This document shows, piece after piece, positions 1-12,496 of a stretch of DNA of 64,000 bases (within the stretch, counting starts at the first letter, position 1; each line of letters starts with the position of its first letter). Under the pieces are notes generated by a model. The model saw only the letters and a program-made list of their open reading frames with translations. It had not been told where the DNA came from and ran no database searches. Made by a program: the position numbers and the translations under genes. Source of the DNA: Riptortus pedestris (taxonomy: Eukaryota; Arthropoda; Insecta; Hemiptera; Alydidae); NCBI GenBank assembly GCA_019009955.1, contig CM032228.1, positions 101,046,501-101,110,500 of the forward strand, written 5' to 3'.

Positions 1-114
1 AACACTTTCTTTTCATAAATTTGGATGCATAGCATATGGAAAAACTAAGTGGAAACAAAGTTACAATCGTGAATGCAATATAGGAATTGGAGAGTTAAGT
101 AAAGCTCGTAGTTC

Positions 115-193
115 TATACTGAAATTTCTCTATTGTAAAACTTCACGTGGGAAATCAGCTTAGTTTACGCAGCCCCTGCGTGACGGACTTTTT
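115..193 (+). mobile_element. 3' end of Helentron/HINE-like element
   Basis: A solo 3' end of the HINE-like family. It shows the inner repeat GGGAAATCAGCTTAG, then the hairpin CGCAGCCCCTGCG and the tail TGACGGACTTTTT. It abuts a LINE reverse-transcriptase fragment that starts directly after it, so one was inserted in or truncated by the other. The plus strand is defined here as reading from TTTTAGCAG to GGACTTTTT. Confidence 0.55.
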
Positions 194-971
194 AATATAT
201 GTAAATGACCTCCCAGCTAACATTAATCCAACAAAATATATTTTTTATACTGATACCAGTATAATTATAAAATGTACAGACCCAGAAAAACAAACAAGAT
301 GGCTCTGTTATTATTATATAATTATCTGTTTGTTTAATAGCTAATAAGCTAGCTAAGAACTTGTCGATAGCAAATATTCTAGATTTCAGTTAACACTTCT
401 TACATTCTTCAGGAGTGATCTCAATTCATAATCATAACATCTTACCAGTCCCCATGATATAGGTTTTAGGATTGACTCTCGAAAAACGCCTTGACTGGTT
501 CAATCACATTAATGAATTCAGTAAGAAGTTTTGCTTCTTAATAAAATATGTTAAAAAATATCTTCCAATGGAAACTCTATTATTACTATAGTATGAATAT
601 TTCCATAGCCGGCTAACATATGGTGTTATTCATGGTGCAACTCCAAAAATCATATTTTATTATTTATATTTCAAAAGAGAGCAATGAGGTTTATATACAA
701 CAGATATTTGAGAGACTCCTGTCGTCCACTTTTTAAGGAGTCAAAAATAATGACTACTCCCTCAATATATATGTATCAAACAATATTGTTTGTGAAACAA
801 ATCATGAACTTGTTTTACAAAAATAGTACAATACATAATCACAAAACAAGATACAAGAATATGCATCAAGCCACCAACCACAAACATAAATATTTCGAGA
901 AACGTGTATCATTTTCAGGAGTAAAACTCTTTAACTCTCTGCCCGAATGTTTCAAATCTATTAAAAAGTAA
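194..971 (+). pseudogene. Decayed LINE reverse transcriptase, C-terminal part
   Basis: Translated pieces in several frames match a jockey-like LINE. Around 194-280 there is LIYVNDLP followed by a changed active-site motif (YTDTS in place of a Y/F-A-D-D-T motif). Around 480-560 there is LEKRLDWFNHINEF, the usual LGLxLDxxLxWxxHI region. From 684 to 971 there is RDSCRPLFKESKI ... LPSIYMYQ-like ... SGVKLFNSLP, the typical thumb and post-thumb region. Stops and frameshifts interrupt it throughout, so it is not functional. The family is recognised from motif order only; the exact clade is uncertain. Confidence 0.7.
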
Positions 972-2670
972 TCTTTCTTTAACTGTTTGACTGCCCACAA
1001 AAATAAGTGAATTTGGTTGGAATCCCATTACATTTTTCGTGTTATTTGACTTGAAATATTAAAAAAAAACCAATGATATTTTGTAGTTGCAAATCTAATG
1101 TGGGGGTTAAAAAAGGGAGGAAAAAACATTACGCCTTTGGGCGTGACGGGCACCTAGGAAGGAATTTCCATCTTAGGTGCCCATCACGCCCGAGATCGTT
1201 AGCAAAATTTGAAATTTGGCGCGACGCCCCACACTGGAGCGAGTGATAGGGTAAGCCGGACATTCATTAATATCTCCGTTTCTACTGGTCCTAGAATATT
1301 GATTCTGGTGTCATTTTAAAGCACATCGAATACTCTATTGAACTACCTCATCAGAAAATTTAATTTAAGCAATTTTGCCAGATGCGATATAACGGTAGGA
1401 TGAATTTTAAATGTGTACATACATATTGTGTATCGCTTAATAAGTAGAGAATTGTGATTTGTAGACACATAATATCAACATATGACGCAATACTAAAATT
1501 GTAAACAAAAATATATCTAGAATAAAAATTAAAAAAAAAAAATCTATGTATTTAATTTAATAATGGGAATTTGTAAGATGGAAGAATATCTAACATTTCT
1601 AAAATTTCAAATGTTTTTTATTTTTCAATTAGAAGTTCTTTTACTCCCGAAGATATTGTTTCTAAGCGATCGCTATCGTTATTAAGTGTTGGCCTTAAAT
1701 GTGATATTAAAGGGTCTGAATTAATTAACAAATTACTCAGGATATCTCTGGTATAATACGTCCTCCGCACCGAAAGTGTTAACACTAAAAGTAAAATATT
1801 TAATGAATAAGCAAGTTTAGGCAAGATCTGACGACGTTGTAAATAAGACAATATACTCCTAAAAGCATGCCAAGTGGTATTTTTTCAAGCAAATACAAGC
1901 GATTTGCGAATTCAATTAAATAAAATTATTTTCAGCTCGATGTAAAAAAAAAAATTAGAGGAATTTTAAAAACCTTTTGTGCCAGTTTTTGATTTGTTAT
2001 AATACCCTTAATGTGTACTGGAAGCAACAATAATTTATAAAATGAAATAAGAGTTCACGACGAATTTAATAAGCCAAGGTTTTTTATAACATAGCAATTA
2101 TAACCAGGCATTATGTAAAAACCATTGCAATAATTTGGCTAAAAATCAATCTGCTCAATTGAAAAGGGTTTATGTGGTACTAACAATACAATGAAAATCC
2201 AAAATTAAAACTTTTATTTTTTCCCTCAATGTCCAACATTACTGAAGGATCGCTCCAGTGTGGGCCCGTGCGATACAACACTCTCAGGCAGTTGCCCGCG
2301 TCACACTAACTCGTCGAACGCGGTACGAACCGTGAGCGTGACGGGCATCCCCTCTTCAGGCCCCGCGGCGGAATGGGCAGCCAAACTATTAAAAATAAAA
2401 TAGTGAACTTCATGAATGACGGATGTTTTAAACATAAGATGAATACTTTCAGAAATGTTCAATTATTAAATAAAACTATTAAATATTTGTCATAAATATC
2501 GGTCTAAAATAATTTGTGATCAGGTACATTGTCTCTATAAGGGGGGGGGGGACAAGTTTCTCATCATTTATAAAGTTTGTCATTCTTTAATAAATTTGCA
2601 TGTCAACTTAAACTTAAAAAAATTGTACATATCTAGCTGTATTAAGATTGTTAATGAAACTAATTTATTG
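972..2670. other. Noncoding, one strong hairpin and one GC-rich patch
   Basis: No gene is seen. The stretch holds an inverted repeat at about 1138-1191 (arms read GGGCGTGACGGGCACC and its reverse complement with small changes) and a GC-rich patch at 2250-2380 that contains the same GCGTGACGGGCA string. They may be the two ends of one unknown repeat of about 1.2 kb. A short G run lies at 2541-2551. Confidence 0.4.
1138..1191. repeat. Perfect-looking hairpin (inverted repeat)
   Basis: Two arms of about 20 bases (GGGCGTGACGGGCACCTA and TAGGTGCCCATCACGCCC) flank a loop of about 15 bases. Only one base differs between the arms. GC content is well above that of the neighbours. Confidence 0.7.
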
Positions 2671-3544
2671 TATACTAGCTCAGATCGCTTCGCTCGGGAA
2701 TTCATTTGAGACTGAATGGTGATGGTATTTTTTTTGGCAAGGCTTTACTTTGCACAATATTTTGGCATTTACCCGTCCCAGTGTTTAGTTTAAATACCCG
2801 TCGTTTCTGTGGATTTGTTAATAATAAAAGTTTTTTTTTATGTAAGACTTCACTGTTCTCCATATTGTCATATTTCCCGTTTCCTGTGCATTATGCATAG
2901 ATTTGAATTATTAAGTACAAAATATTAACATATATTTGAATTAGTTTTCCCGGTGAGGTACGTTGTAGTTGCAAGAATTGTTGAGAAAATTTCACTAAAT
3001 AATAAAATAAACAACTTTGTTATGTGCATATTTGCCGAAACCCCAATAGGAGACGAAATATCACTATTTTTAATTTCAGGCCTCCCTTATAACCCCCACT
3101 CCTGCCCGTCCCTAGAAATGTTAGTATGGCTTATTATAAGGAAGGCGTTAGTGCTAATTCACATACCGAGTTTGGTTTAGTTTGGTTCAGTTTTTTGTGC
3201 CAAATAAAATTGTTGAACTTCCGCAGTAGTTTTTAACGTATAACTCATTTATACTTAGGTATACGAAAAAAGTGTATATAACAAAAGTTACTCCAAATAA
3301 CAAAATAAACAACTTTTGTTATGTGCATATTTGCCGAAACCCTAATAGGAAACGAAATATCACTATTTTTAATTTCAGGCCTCCCTTATAACCCCCACTC
3401 CTGTTCGACTCAGAGAAAATTAATATAGCCTATCTCTCAAGTTGGACCAGACTGCTCACGGTGTGCCAATTTAATTTAAAATCGGTTAAGTAGTTTAGGA
3501 GTCCATCGCGGACAAACATCGTGACAGGAGATTTATATATATTA

Positions 3545-3545
<1 letters not shown>
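2671..3545 (+). repeat. TATACTAGCT repeat family, copy 1
   Basis: The copy starts with TATACTAGCTCAGAT and a CTTCGCTCGGGAATTCATTTG segment. It has two tandem modules (near 3011 and 3309) carrying AACAACTTTTGTTATGTGC and AACCCCCACTCCTG. It lacks the CAAA-rich tail of the complete copies and ends in a (TA)n tract. It is noncoding; the short reading frames inside it are by-products. Confidence 0.75.

Positions 3546-3605
<60 letters not shown>
3546..3605. repeat. (TA)n microsatellite
   Basis: About 55 bases of pure TA between copy 1 and copy 2 of the TATACTAGCT repeat. Confidence 0.95.
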
Positions 3606-3609
<4 letters not shown>

Positions 3610-4910
3610 CTAGCTCAGATACCCGGCTTCGCTCGGGAATTCATTTGGGGCTGAATGTTGGTGGTATATTTTTGGCAAGGCTTTACTTTGCACAATATTA
3701 TGACATTTACCCGTCCCAGTGTTTAGGGTTAACACCCGTCGTTTATGTGGATTTGTTAATAATAATTAACAAATTATTATTAAATTATTTTTTTATGCAA
3801 GACTTCACTGTTCTGCATATTGCTATATTTCCCGTGTCCTGTGCATTATGCATAGATTTGAATTATTAATGAGAAAATATTGACATACATATGAATACAT
3901 TTTTTCATTTGAGGTACCTGGTAGTTCATATAGAAAAGAAGTGTTGAGAAAATTTCTCTAAATAACAAATTAAACAACTTTTGTTATTTGCATATTTGCC
4001 GAAACCCCAATAGGAAATCACTACTATTTTAATTTCAGTCCTCCTTTACAACTCCCACTCCTGCCCGTCCCTAGAAATAGTATGGCTTATTATAAGGAAG
4101 GCGTTAGTGCTAATTCAAATACCGAGTTTGGTTTAGTTCGGTTGAGTCTTTTGTGCCAAATAAAATTGTGGACTCCCTCTATAGTTTTTAGAGTATAACT
4201 CATTTATACTTCCGTATACGGCAAAAGTGAATATAACAAAAGTTACTCTAAATTACACAATAATCAACTTCTGTTATGTTCATATATGCCGAAAAATCAA
4301 TAAGAAACGAAATATCGCTATTTTTAATTTCTGGCTTCCCTTATAACCCCCACTCCTGCCCGTCCCTAGAAATGTTGGCATGGCTTGTTATAATGAAAGC
4401 GTTAGTGCTAATTCACATACCGAGTTTTATTTAGTTTGGTTGATTCTTTTGTGCCATATAAAATAGTTCACTTCCTCTATAGGTTTTAGCGTATATCTCG
4501 TTTATAACTCTGTATACGACGAAAGTGTATATAACAATAGTTACTATAAATAACAAAATAAACAACTTTTGTTATGTGCATATTTGCCGAAAAACCAATA
4601 GGAATCGAAATATCGCTATTTTTAATTTCTGGCTTCCCTTATAACCCCCACTCCTGTTCGTCTCAGAGGATATTAATATAGCCTAAAGTCTAAGTTGGGT
4701 TAGTAGTAATATACATACCAAGTTTCATAAAATTCGGTTCAGCCGTTTGTGCGTGAAAAGGTAACAAACAAACAAACAAACAAATAAACAAACAAACAGA
4801 CACCAAAGAAACAAAATGCAGTTATGGTGTCTATGACATGTGAAACGAAAAGTTATCGTGAAATTTCGTGAAAAAAATCAATGTACAGACAGAGGTTACA
4901 ATTTTATATA
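3606..4910 (+). repeat. TATACTAGCT repeat family, copy 2
   Basis: A complete copy: TATACTAGCT start with CCCGGCTTCGCTCGGG, three tandem modules (near 3973, 4264, 4561), then GTTCAGCCGTTTGTGCGTGA, an AAAC-repeat tract, and a tail ending GAGGTTACAATTTTATATA. The next copy begins at once, so copies 2 and 3 are head to tail. Confidence 0.8.
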
Positions 4911-6222
4911 TATACTAGCTCAGATACCCGGCTTCGCCCGGGAATTCATTTGCGGCTGGATGGTGATGGTATTCTTTGGCAAGGCTTTACTTTGCACAAT
5001 ATTTAGACATTTACCCTTCCCAGTGTTTAGGGTTAATACCCGTCGTTTCTGTGGATTTGATAATAATAAAATTAATTTTTTATGTAAGACTTCACTGTCC
5101 TCGATATTTTCATATTTCCCGTTTCCTGTGCATTATGCATAGATTTAAGTTATTAAGGACAAAATATTATAATTTGAATTAATTTTTCCAGGTGAGGTAC
5201 CTGATAGTTCATATTGAAAAGAATTGTTGAGCATATTTCTCTAAATAACAAAATAAACAACTTTTATTATGTGCATATTTGCCGAAACCCCAATAGGAAA
5301 CGAAATATCACTATTTTTAATTTCAGGCCTCCCTTATAACCCCCACTCCTGCCCGTCCCTAGAAATGTTAATATGGCTTATTATAAGGAAGGCGTTAGTA
5401 CTAATACACATACCCAGTGTTTTATTTAGCTCGGTTGAGTGTTTTGTGCTAAATAAAATTGTGGACTCCCGCTATAGCTTATAGCGTATAACTCATTTAT
5501 GCTTCCGTATACGGCAAAAGTGCATAAAACAAAAGTTATTCTAAATAACAAAATAAACAACTTTTGTTATGTGCATATTTGCTGAAAAAGCAATAGTAAA
5601 CGGAATATCGCTATTTTTAATTTCAGGCCTCCCTTATAACCCCCACTCCTGCCCGTCCCTAGAAATGTTAGTATGGCTTATTATAAGGAAATCGTTAGTA
5701 TTAATTCACATAGCGAGTTTGGTATAGTTCGGTTGAGTCTTTTGTGCCAAATAAAATTGTGGACTCCCGCTATAGTTTTTAGCGTATAACTCATTTATAC
5801 TTCCGTATACGGCAAAAGTGCATATAACAACAGTTACTCTAAATTACAAAATAAACAACTTTTGTTATGGGCATATTTGCTGAAAAAGCAATAGGAAACG
5901 AAATATCGCTATTTTTAATTTCAGGCCTCCCTTATAACCCCCACTCCTGTTCGTCTTAGAGAATATTAATATAGCCTAAAGTCTAAGTTGGGCTAGTAGT
6001 AATATACATACCAAGTTTCATAAAATTCGGGTCAGCCGTTTATGCGTGAAAAGGTAACAAACAAACAAACAAACAAATAAACAAACAAACAAATAAACAA
6101 ACAAACAAACAAACAGACACCAAAGAAACAAAATGCAGTTATGGTGTCTATGACATGTGAAACGAAAAGTTATCGTGAAATTTCGCGAAAAAAATCAATG
6201 TACAGACAGAGGTTACAATTTT
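4911..6222 (+). repeat. TATACTAGCT repeat family, copy 3
   Basis: A complete head-to-tail copy with modules near 5257, 5557 and 5854, a spacing of about 300 bases. The AAAC tract near 6057-6117 is longer than in copy 2. The tail ends in TATATATATAGATA, where the sequence folds back into an inverted copy. Confidence 0.8.
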
Positions 6223-6239
6223 ATATATATATAGATATA

Positions 6240-6812
6240 GATATAAAATTGTAACCTCTGTTTGAACATTGATTTTTTTCACGAATTTTCACGATAACTT
6301 GTCGTTTCACATGTCATAGACACCATAACTGCATTTTGTTTCTTTCGTGTGTGTTTGTTTATTTGTTTGTTTGTTTGTTTGTTTGTTACCTTTTCACGCA
6401 TAAACGGCAGAACCGAATTTTATGAAACTTCGTATTTATATTACTACAAACCCAACTTAGACTTTAGGCTATATTATTATCCTCTGAGACGAACAGGAGT
6501 GGGGGTTATAAGGGAAGCCAGAAATTAAAAATAGCGATATTTTGTTTCCTATTGGGTTTTCGGCAAATATGAACATAACAAAAGTTGTTTATTTTGTTAT
6601 TTAGAGTAACTTTTGTTATATACACTTTTTTCGTATTCCGAAGTACAAATGCGTCACACGCCAAAAATTATAGCGGGAGTCAACAAGTTTATTTGGCACT
6701 AAAGACTCAACGGAACTAAATAAAACTCGGTATGTGTATTAGCACTAATAAATACCGTCATTAGTCAGTCAACAATAATTTCCCGGGCATCGCCGGGTAC
6801 CTTAGCTAGTAA
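6240..6812 (-). repeat. TATACTAGCT repeat family, inverted partial copy
   Basis: The reverse complement of the tail, AAAC tract and one module of copy 3, ending with CCCGGGCATCGCCGGGTACCTTAGCTAGTA. With copy 3 it makes a large palindrome centred on the TA tract near 6231. Internal modules are missing compared with copy 3. Confidence 0.75.
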
Positions 6813-7005
6813 TTATATAAATTGATGAATTTTATACTACGTATTCTTAGATTAGAATAATTTGTAAAGAATTTAATTGGCATAATGTTAGAAAATTGTT
6901 TATACAAAAACTAAACAAAAAAAACTATTTGACGTATTCTATTATGTTATGATAACATTCAAAGAAAATAAACATATTTCATGTTATTTCTTGAGGTAAT
7001 TTAAA

Positions 7006-7980
7006 AAAGTCTGTCACGCAGGGGCTGCGTAAACTAAGCAGATTTCCCACGCGAAGGTTTACAATAGTTAAATATATATACAGGTATCACTACCGTATTA
7101 CTCAGTAGGGGTACAATACAAATTAATAATCTCTCAACGGAAAACGGCTGAATTGTAACCAAACAGGCAAGCCAGCCTCGTAGCGCTTCATAGAAAGACC
7201 GGAAAAACAAATAATTAATGATATACATCTGAATATATCATATTAATTTCATTTAAAACAATTTACTAAAGCACCTGGTGTAATTTGTAATGAATCAGAA
7301 TTAGTTTTATCTCAATCACTCAAATTTTAGTAATCCATAAACAAAAAAAGGGGGGGGGGTCAACAGAACGTATTTGCATATATCTCGCAAAGTAAAAGTT
7401 CATTGAAAACAATATTTGGTATTTAGGCTTCAATTAATATCTTCTATTATATAACAAAGCATTGTTTATGTAACACTAGTAGAAGTGGGGGTTTACTGAA
7501 GGCTAAACACTGATGATAAGTGCAAATATCTCGGTTAATATTCAAGATAGAGAATAAATGTATATAACATTATTTATAGTGCATTTAATTTTCAATGAGA
7601 TTGATTCTATACACTTTTTCGATCCGACTTATAGTAACGGAGATATTTCGCATTTTCAAAATTTCCCCCCTCTAAACCCCCTCTCCCCTTGTCCGATTTC
7701 AGCCGTTAACGAACTTGATCTTTATTTTTACATAAAACAACTAAATATCGAGTTTTGGTAACGGTTAAACAAAAATTGCGACCGCTAGAGCGGTAACAGA
7801 CACATATATAGATAGATACATTGACACACACACATATATATATATATACAGTTTTGAACGGACCTCATTTTCGTCATCTAGGTAGGATCGATGGATATTT
7901 AAAGAAAAAAATCGAAAATTCCGTCATGAGTACAACCTCAATAGCTGATTTCCCTGAAGGGAAATCTGCTAAAACACTAG
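7006..7980 (-). mobile_element. HINE-like element, near complete
   Basis: One end is AAAAAAGTCTGTCACGCAGG with hairpin CGCAGGGGCTGCG and inner repeat AGCAGATTTCCC; the other is TTTCCCTGAAGGGAAATC followed by TGCTAAAA. Between them lie a C-rich block (near 7664-7690), the segment TTGCGACCGCTAGAGCGGTAA and a (TA)n core near 7838. No reading frame looks like a protein. It is assigned to the Helentron-associated (HINE) type by architecture only. Confidence 0.6.
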
Positions 7981-8775
7981 TTTCATCGTTACAAAGATAT
8001 AAACATAGCTCTTTATCGTATGATTTGACTGTCAATCACTTCTGATGATATTTAAACAACAGTTTCTAAGGTCTATCTTTCTATCACGTTTAAATCACAG
8101 TTACTGTCACGGGATTGGGAAAATAAGAGAAAACCCATCTCTTTTCAACCCCTGTTTACATAGACTTATTTTCAGAGAAAAACTTAACTCTCGGCAAACG
8201 GCATTCAGCTTGATAATAATTTTTTAAGTCGAGGTCTATTGGTTGGAAAATTATATTTTTCATTTAGTACAATGCCTTAATAAATATTAAACTTAAAAAT
8301 GATAAATATAAGAGTAGGAATTCAGCCACACCATGAAGAATGGACGAAGGCCGTTCGTTTTATCTGGGTGATGCCGAAAACATTGCCAACGAAATTACAT
8401 TGTGAGAAATCGTTGCCTTGTGTGTGTTATTGGTGGGCTACCAAAGTGCTCCTACTCACAAAGTCTGGCAGGAGGTGCATCCCCAGCAGATTTCCCATGT
8501 GATGACCCGCTGATTTTCTATGGCTACATTCAATACTGTACATAAAATATATATCGTTGGGATTTATACTGTTTGGAATTATCACTGGGAACTCTCAATA
8601 ACATTTATCAGTCGTTTTGACGTCTTTATGGGCTCATTATTATTCTTCACATTTATTCTAATAGTGTTTGCTTGCAATAGTAATGCAAATGCTCCCCGTC
8701 ATGAATATTCCGCGCCATTCCCGGAGAGAAAATTACCAAGCTAGTCTATCCTTAGGTACATGTTTCAACGTATTA
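7981..8775. other. Noncoding, nothing recognised
   Basis: No gene, known repeat or regulatory site was recognised. The reading frames of 60-74 codons here lack any family resemblance. Confidence 0.4.
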
Positions 8776-9345
8776 GAAAAAGTCCGTCACGCAGGGGCGG
8801 CGTAAACTAAGCAGATTTCCCACTTAAAGTTATACAATAGAGAAATCTCCATACGAGAGCCGAACAGTTACGGAAACGGCCGAACTAGCTTTTGGCGGGA
8901 AACTCATTTGTCCGTTAGCCCCCCACATTTAATAAAAATACAAATGTCTCGGTTAATATTCAAGATAGAGAATAAATGTATAGAGCAATGTTTATAGTAA
9001 ATTCAATTTGCAATAAGATTAGTCCTATACACATTTCTGACCCGAAGTATGGTAACGGAGATATTTCGAATTTTCGAAAATCCCCCTCCCACTTGTCCAA
9101 TTTCAGTCATTAACGAACATGATCTGTCTTTTTGCGTAAAACGTTTTACATCGAGTTTTGTAACGATCAAACAAAAATTGCGACTGCTAGAGCGTTAACA
9201 GACAAATATATATATATATATATAATTTTGAACGGTCCTCATTTCCGTCATCTCCAGGGTAGGATCCATGGACATTTGAAGAAGTTTTTCGAAAATCGCG
9301 TCATGAGTAATAGCTGATTTCCCTTAAGGGAATTCTACTGAAACT
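8776..9345 (-). mobile_element. HINE-like element, shorter copy
   Basis: It starts AAAAAGTCCGTCACGCAGGG and ends CTGATTTCCCTTAAGGGAAT. The (TA)n core lies near 9208-9225. It is about 570 bases, with the same order of blocks as the copy at 7006 but a deletion on the 5' side of the palindrome end (the GTACGACCTCA segment is missing). Confidence 0.6.
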
Positions 9346-10411
9346 GGTACATTTTCTGTAAAATGCCCAGTGATGATGGAACTTGCGATGGCTCCTTTAG
9401 AAATGAAAAAAGAAATATTGCTATATTTTGAAGATAAAGGTTTCTTCGCAGCAATAAAATTACGTATTTACGACTACTATTGTATGCAGAACTGCTGCTC
9501 ATGATCGTCTCTATCGTTGTGTTAACAATTTATTACCTCAATATTTTCAGGGAAGAAAACAATTTTCCCACTTTGGTGGTGCCACAGATAACACGACAAA
9601 TTTTCTGAAGAGATAGCTCAATCAACTCAAGAAGAGGTAACATCATTTATAATTTGCAGCATGAGTTTCAATAGAATGTGCGTTTGGTTAAAGTATTTAT
9701 TTATTTAAATGAGTTCCGCAACACCGGCGATTAAAGTAGAAAATACTTAAATGAGGCCCAGATTTTACCACCTTAGGGGATAGTTTCTTAACTATATTTA
9801 CTATAATTTAATTGAAGATATTCCTTTTATGGAAGATGGTTTCATTTAAATGTCTTTCCAGAGCATTACAGAAGAGGTATATACCAATGTCTTCATGTTA
9901 ATTATCCCAATTGGTGATTTTGGCCGGCACCTCCACATCTGGCAACACTGGGCATTGTTGTGGGGAGTGACATTAAACAAAGAGAGTTCCAACCTGGTCA
10001 ATGACCTTAATTTTTTACGATGTAGGTAATAGAAACTTACAAAACAGTACCATATTCCCAACATGATAAGTTACTGTCCTTAACAATTTCGATTTTGTTT
10101 ATAGACTGCCTAAATAAACATAGTTAGTTCTTTGACAATTTGAAGACGAATTCGTTACGAGCAAAGATTATAATTTTAGCTAAGAGCTCTTTCCGAGGAA
10201 TGTGCTATTACTGTAAGTGACATGGAAAACATTTGACCTGGGACAAAGGTGATACATCGAGACACTGTTAAAGCTCAATAAATGAAATTATAAAAAAGCA
10301 ATAATAATAATTAATTATAGTTCCTTAAATTGTTATTCCTTAAGACTTAGTAAGTCATTAGCAGTATGAAATTTTCAAGGGAACAAATAAACAAAATGCT
10401 GAGAAAAACAT
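9346..10411. other. Intergenic, nothing recognised
   Basis: No family resemblance was found. A plus-strand reading of about 38 codons near 9388-9500 has no start context or homologue that I recognise, so no gene is called. Confidence 0.4.
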
Positions 10412-10412
10412 T

Positions 10413-10418
10413 TTTATT
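10413..10418 (-). terminator. Poly(A) signal of MBF2-a
   Basis: AATAAA on the minus strand, 12 bases after the stop codon of MBF2-a. Confidence 0.6.
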
Positions 10419-10429
10419 TTTGAAAACAT

Positions 10430-12436
10430 TTAATTAAATAATCCATATACATTAATTACGAAGTTGACTCCTTTGTTCCTTTGAGATTTTATGTGTAGAG
10501 TGACATTCCTGAAACCAATGCCACCTCCATTGAGATATGCACAGCCTCCATTTCCGTCTGTGTATCGATCTAGAACTTCTAAGTAGGTTATAGCTCCCTT
10601 CTGTGGTGTGCCTTTTGGAGGAATAGTTACGTCATAGCTCAGCTTACGAAGAAAACTACTGGCTTTTACTTCCTCTACACTGTACATTAACCTAAAAAAT
10701 AAATGAATAACATCATTAGGCAACATTATTTCAATTATTCCTGTTCTGACAGGCTAATAAAATATTTTGTAAGATAGTTTACTTTACATTTATGTACATT
10801 CGATTTCATGAATAACATATATGATTTTTGTATTTTTTTTTAGAGGAAAGGACAGCTAAGGCAGACGACAATAATGTACAGGCCATGAATTATTTCTGAA
10901 GTCATTTACATTTAGTTGCACGTAATATGAAAAGATATCACGAAATCCTTTCTACTGCAATACCGTCTTAAAAAATGTAAACGTGGATAATATGCTAGTT
11001 TGGCTGCAAAATGAGTTTAGAATGATAGACAATGCAGATATAACAAAATATAAACCTGATTTATCTATTCCTCAATTCTAATTTATTATTAAATATTTAC
11101 TTTATTTCACTAATTTCTAGTACATAAATTAAGGCATCTAAAGCCTTAGATATTAGAGAGAGAGAGAAGATGTTAGAAACGCCTGAATTGTTACAGGTTC
11201 CACATGTTTTTAAAATTTCTCCCACTCAAAAGCTTATCCATGAAAGGAAATGTGACTAAGCACAAAACGGTTATCAGACTTTTCAGGGAATGTGAATTAA
11301 ACGTGAACTCACAACAAGAAAGATGGGAGAGTGCCATAGGAAAGCTTGGAGTCTTGCGAAAACCACATATAAAGAGGATTTAAAAAGAAAAAAAGACGAA
11401 CTAATGGATGTTTGGAAGGCTTCTACCATCTGTGCTATTGAGTTGGGTATGTTATACTTAGAGAATGAGTGACATATGGTAGGTGGCTATAAAAATGGAG
11501 CATATATAAACATTTATACTTATAGTCGATTACTGGGGCTCAGGTTAGCCATGTAAGTTAAAGTGTTGATCCTGATCTCTCTGAGGAATTTATTTAGTGA
11601 CGAACTCATTAAATAAAATCCCTGGCTAGAACAGGGAGGTAACCTGTAGATAATCCGCACTGATTAGCCGAGTAGCATAATGACACTGAATTTTATACAA
11701 CATTATCTATTTATTTTAGACTCCATTGTCCCTCATACGTGTATTAAATATCTTGTTGTATAAGAATTTGTTTCCATCAAATAGATTTGCATTTCATCTT
11801 TGTTGATCATTACCGCCTATAAATGTGGCATTCGGAAGAGGCAACAAACAATTTCCTTCCATTCAGCTACACTGTTATTAAATTAACTTCGGAGCTCAGG
11901 TTAGCCACGTGAGTGAAAATGTTGACCTTAATCTCACATGGTAAACTTAGAGTGGCGAGTTCGATTCTCGCCTGGGCAAAGGAAGTTATTGTGACGGAAT
12001 TCATTCAATAACATACTAAGTCCCACCCTGGCTAGAAAAGGGTGGTAGCCTATAGATAACTCGTCCCAATTAGCCATAGTTGCAAAAAGTGGACATTAAT
12101 AAATAATAATAATAAAATGTTGTTCTTAATAAATTAGGTAAACATAGAGACATGAGTTCGATTCCCAAGTGGGGTTTATTTAACGACGAACTCGCTAAAT
12201 AAAATCCTGTCCTCATCCAGGTTAGAAAAAAGTACTAACTTGACGTTAATAAATAACAACAAATGAACTTCACTTCCGCTATTTCTGTCATACCTGTCAT
12301 AATAGCCTCTCTTTCCCCAAGAGAAGTTGTGTGTCTTGTTATTCCCGCAGCTTTCTGGCCAAGCATGGCTTGAAGGTAGCTGAACCAGAAGTACAGTTCC
12401 TACTGCCACCAATAAACCAAACACGAAACGCCACAT
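10430..12436 (-). CDS. MBF2-family secreted protein (MBF2-a)
   Basis: Two exons: 12436-12294 and 10691-10430 (stop TAA). The donor is GACAG|GTATGA and the acceptor TTTTTTAG|G, phase 2, giving 134 residues. Residues 1-25 are a signal peptide (MWRFVF, then a VAVGTVLLVQ core, SSHA|W). Mature exon 1 has W-P-E-S-C30-G and sequons NKT and NFS. Exon 2 is the MBF2 domain: SFLRKLSYD, ITYLEVLD, DGNGGC98AYLNGGG, NVTLHIKSQRN, INVYG near the end. The ATG at 12436 was chosen because an in-frame extension upstream starts only with TTG and would spoil the signal peptide. The two mature Cys probably pair (inference). Expected to be extracellular, perhaps salivary; its molecular function is unknown, and the family name 'transcription activator' comes from a silkworm member. 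Its closest partner in the window is MBF2-d (exon 2). The intron holds SINE copies. Confidence 0.88.
11535..11690 (+). mobile_element. tRNA-derived SINE, degraded
   Basis: Starts GGGGCTCAGGTTAGCCATG and continues TTAGTGACGAACTCATTAAA and AGGTAACCTGTAGATAAT. The B box is missing because the middle is deleted. It lies in the intron of MBF2-a. Confidence 0.6.
11890..12115 (+). mobile_element. tRNA-derived SINE, full length
   Basis: A full copy of about 225 bases: GGAGCTCAGGTTAGCC (A-box region), GAGTTCGATTCTCGCC (B box, GTTCGATTC), a body with CACCCTGGCTAGAAAAGGG, and a tail of AATAATAATAATAA. It lies in the intron of MBF2-a. Confidence 0.75.
12138..12262 (+). mobile_element. tRNA-derived SINE, partial
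   Basis: A short copy with GAGTTCGATTCCCAAGTGGG, ACGAACTCGCTAAATAAAA and TTAATAAATAACAAC. It ends a few bases before the donor of MBF2-a exon 1 (12293). Confidence 0.6.
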
Positions 12437-12496
12437 TTTTCTAGAAATTGTCGCTAGTGGCAAACAGTGAACTGGAGCATTCTCATTTTCCTAAGG

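Noticed and set aside
9388..9500. Small plus-strand frame starting MAPLEMKK
   Set aside because: Short, no recognisable domain and no splice or promoter signals.
12176..12463. Longer N terminus for MBF2-a and similar ones for MBF2-e and MBF2-h
   Set aside because: The apparent upstream starts are TTG or GTG, which are not expected initiators here, and the ATG that begins a good signal peptide gives constant exon lengths.
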